DNA of 5,613 nt from contig JAGLTP010000713.1 in the NCBI GenBank assembly GCA_023135215.1, positions 1-5,613 on the forward strand. The letters run 5' to 3'. Under the pieces are notes generated by a model that had not been told where the DNA came from, did no database searches, and saw nothing but the letters and a program-made list of their open reading frames with translations. This DNA is from Candidatus Heimdallarchaeota archaeon. GTDB lineage: Archaea > Asgardarchaeota > Heimdallarchaeia > Heimdallarchaeales > Heimdallarchaeaceae. This document shows positions 4,319-5,613 of the stretch, in pieces (the stretch's first letter is position 1; the number at the start of each line of letters is the position of its first letter). The translations under genes and the position numbers were made by a program.

Positions 4319-5613
4319 CTATCTAATTCTCTAAACCTAATGCAAGCTACAAGATGACCTTCATGAGCTTCTTCTAGTTGGGGATCTATTTCCTCACATT
4401 TATCTATAGCATATGGGCATCTAGGACTAAATCGGCATCCTGTTCCAATATCGATACCACTTGGTACTTCACCTATGATTGGAATATCTTCTGTACGTCT
4501 TGCATCAGGATCAGGTTTTGGAACAGCAGCAATTAATGCTCTAGTATATGGGTGGTAAGAGTCATGAATGACATCTTCGGTTGGTCCTTGTTCAACAATT
4601 CGACCCAGATACATAACTGCTATACGATCACACATGACTCTTGCTAAAGCAAGATCATGAGTAATAAATAGAAAAGCAGTACCTCGCTGTTTTGTTAACT
4701 CTCTCATAATTTTCAAAACACCAACTCTAATTGATACATCAAGCATTGATACTGGCTCATCTGCTACAACAAATGTAGGATTTACAATGAAGGATCTCGC
4801 AACACCTACACGCTGTCTTTGTCCTCCGCTGAGCTCATGTGGAAATCTGTCAATAAAATCTTCTGCTGGAATTAATCCTACTTCCTCTAAATCTTGTTTT
4901 ACCATGTTTTCGATTTCTGCTTCATCATGCATGATATTCAAAAGCCTAATCGGTTCTGCAATAATATCCAATATACTAAATCTTGGACTAAGCGATTCGT
5001 AAGGATTTTGAAAAATTATCTGTATGTCTTTTCGTAGGTTTTTCAATTCCCGATCAGTGAAAGAACTTATGTCCACTCTTCTTACTGTTCCTAAAGAAAG
5101 CAACTGCTCTTCTGTGAGTGTTATTCTATTAGGTTTCAAAAAGAGTAAATTCCCAAAACTTGTAATCCAAGTCAATCTCTGTTGCCCACTGGAAGAAGTG
5201 TCTTGAAGTTTGAGATCATCTGTTGCTATAATGTTCCTTATTTGCTCTTCATTGAGAACTAGAGTTTCTTGATTTTCATTTCCTCGTAAAAGTCTTCTTT
5301 GTCTTCTTGTTAGTTTGAGTATATTCTTTTCTTCTTTTATCCGTAAATCTCTTATTTGTTTTCGAGTAAGAAGAATTGAATCTGGTGCTTTAAAGTAAAT
5401 CTGTCCTGCAGTTGTATCTAAGAGGTTGAGTAGAAGTAAACCTGTTGTCGATTTTCCGCATCCACTTTCCCCTACTAAACCAAAGGTTTCACCTCTATGA
5501 ATTTTGAAAGAAAGTCCATCAACTGCGTGTACAAAATATTGTTTTCCACTTGAAAATACTGTATTGAAGTATTCTTTAGTTAGAGGACCGAATTTCTTGA
5601 ATCCACCTTTGGA
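4309..5613 (-). CDS. Opp/Dpp-family peptide ABC transporter ATP-binding protein with a large internal insertion, 5' end outside window
   Basis: The frame is open from the right edge to TAA 4309-4311, giving 434 visible residues. An internal TTG at 5175 is not the start, because Walker A lies upstream of it. Numbered from the edge, the motifs are: Walker A GESGCGKSTT 48-57, Q-loop IIFQNP 199-204, signature LSGGQRQR 261-268, Walker B FVVADEP 281-287, D-loop SMLD 289-292 (usually SALD) and H-loop ITHD 317-320. The C-terminal oligopeptide-transporter domain begins at HPYTRAL 354-360 and has four cysteines (C393, C399, C406, C424), a pattern that in Dpp-type ATPases can hold an iron-sulfur cluster. 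The protein energises uptake of peptides or similar solutes at the inner membrane face, normally paired with a second ATPase, two permeases and a binding protein, probably encoded upstream. Oddly, about 106 extra residues lie between GQIYF (70-74) and the pre-Q-loop helix; see the repeat entry. All catalytic motifs are intact. Confidence 0.93.
   Translation of the reverse strand, partial: SKGGFKKFGPLTKEYFNTVFSSGKQYFVHAVDGLSFKIHRGETFGLVGESGCGKSTTGLLLLNLLDTTAGQIYFKAPDSILLTRKQIRDLRIKEEKNILKLTRRQRRLLRGNENQETLVLNEEQIRNIIATDDLKLQDTSSSGQQRLTWITSFGNLLFLKPNRITLTEEQLLSLGTVRRVDISSFTDRELKNLRKDIQIIFQNPYESLSPRFSILDIIAEPIRLLNIMHDEAEIENMVKQDLEEVGLIPAEDFIDRFPHELSGGQRQRVGVARSFIVNPTFVVADEPVSMLDVSIRVGVLKIMRELTKQRGTAFLFITHDLALARVMCDRIAVMYLGRIVEQGPTEDVIHDSYHPYTRALIAAVPKPDPDARRTEDIPIIGEVPSGIDIGTGCRFSPRCPYAIDKCEEIDPQLEEAHEGHLVACIRFRELDRLE
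5074..5391 (-). repeat. Repeat-built insertion (about 106 residues) within the ABC ATPase
   Basis: In ordinary OppF/DppF proteins about 18 residues join the strand after Walker A (GxVxF) to the Q-loop helix (LRRDMQIIFQ). Here residues 75-180 are added. Inside them are ILLTRKQIRDLR (80-91), LKLTRRQRRLLR (99-110), LVLNEEQIRNII (118-129) and ITLTEEQLLSLG (164-175). All resemble the native pre-Q-loop segment SSFTDRELKNLR (183-194). Starts at 80, 99 and 118 are 19 residues apart, as are 164 and 183. The stretch between 130 and 163 is more diverged. The frame is uninterrupted and base composition looks like the rest of the gene. The comparison with family length is from knowledge, the repeats from direct reading. 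Confidence 0.7.

Noticed and set aside
3376..4334. Several short + strand open frames opposite the TPR gene
   Set aside because: They lie antisense to a well-supported coding region, show no family likeness and have no ribosome binding sites; they are shadows of the real gene.
5173..5175. TTG as the start codon of the ABC ATPase, giving a 288-residue protein
   Set aside because: The same frame stays open to 5613 and encodes an intact Walker A upstream, so this TTG is an internal Leu codon and the gene extends beyond the window.
5155..5200. Residues 139-150 of the ATPase (TSSSGQQRLTWI) as a second P-loop or second ABC signature
   Set aside because: It lacks GK[ST] and the LSGGQ core. The likeness is only a Ser/Gly/Gln-rich stretch, and the true Walker A and signature are both present elsewhere.
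1..5613. Mobile element, CRISPR array, tRNA or rRNA gene
   Set aside because: I saw no transposase motifs, regularly spaced direct repeats, cloverleaf structures or rRNA-like sequence on either strand.

Overview
The window is AT-rich and carries five protein-coding genes, two of them cut by the window edges. An archaeal source fits best. There is a clean TATA box so close to the start of the PHP gene that its mRNA would be leaderless. Other genes have Shine-Dalgarno sequences, and oligo-T follows a gene end. The large TPR protein with a C-terminal winged helix and the small ferritin-like protein are also of archaeal type. Low GC and the TPR-winged-helix protein would suit an Asgard-type or another mesophilic lineage, but I cannot fix the phylum. 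All three stop codons are used (TGA, TAA, TAG), so the code is standard.

Left, + strand (1-2079). The window opens in the C-terminal third of a CoA-acylating methylmalonate-semialdehyde dehydrogenase. A small helical protein resembling ferritin-like/rubrerythrin-like proteins follows 19 nt later, probably in the same transcript. After a 77-nt gap with its own TATA box comes a PHP-family (CehA/McbA-like) metallohydrolase. It has a membrane helix at each end, so its catalytic domain is predicted to lie outside the cytoplasm. Its end converges on the next gene across only 25 nt, where a short hairpin and a T6 run probably act as terminator.

Right, - strand (2105-5613). Transcription runs from an Opp/Dpp-type peptide ABC transporter ATPase (start outside the window) into a 722-residue regulator-like protein. 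That protein has seven exactly 40-residue TPR-like units, a winged-helix DNA-binding domain and a helical C-terminal domain. The 35-nt junction holds two perfect hairpins. One has the ATPase stop codon in its loop and is followed by a U-rich tract. The other pairs the Shine-Dalgarno of the TPR gene with an upstream anti-SD. This looks like a compact device coupling or attenuating expression of the regulator relative to the transporter.

The most unusual observation is in the ATPase. The reading frame is open to the window edge with all ABC motifs intact, but about 106 residues are inserted between the strand after Walker A and the Q-loop. The insertion contains degenerate copies of the helix that normally precedes the Q-loop, mostly at 19-residue spacing, and a second copy of the strand-plus-linker before them. 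It appears to have grown by internal duplication in the part of the nucleotide-binding domain that usually contacts the membrane subunits.
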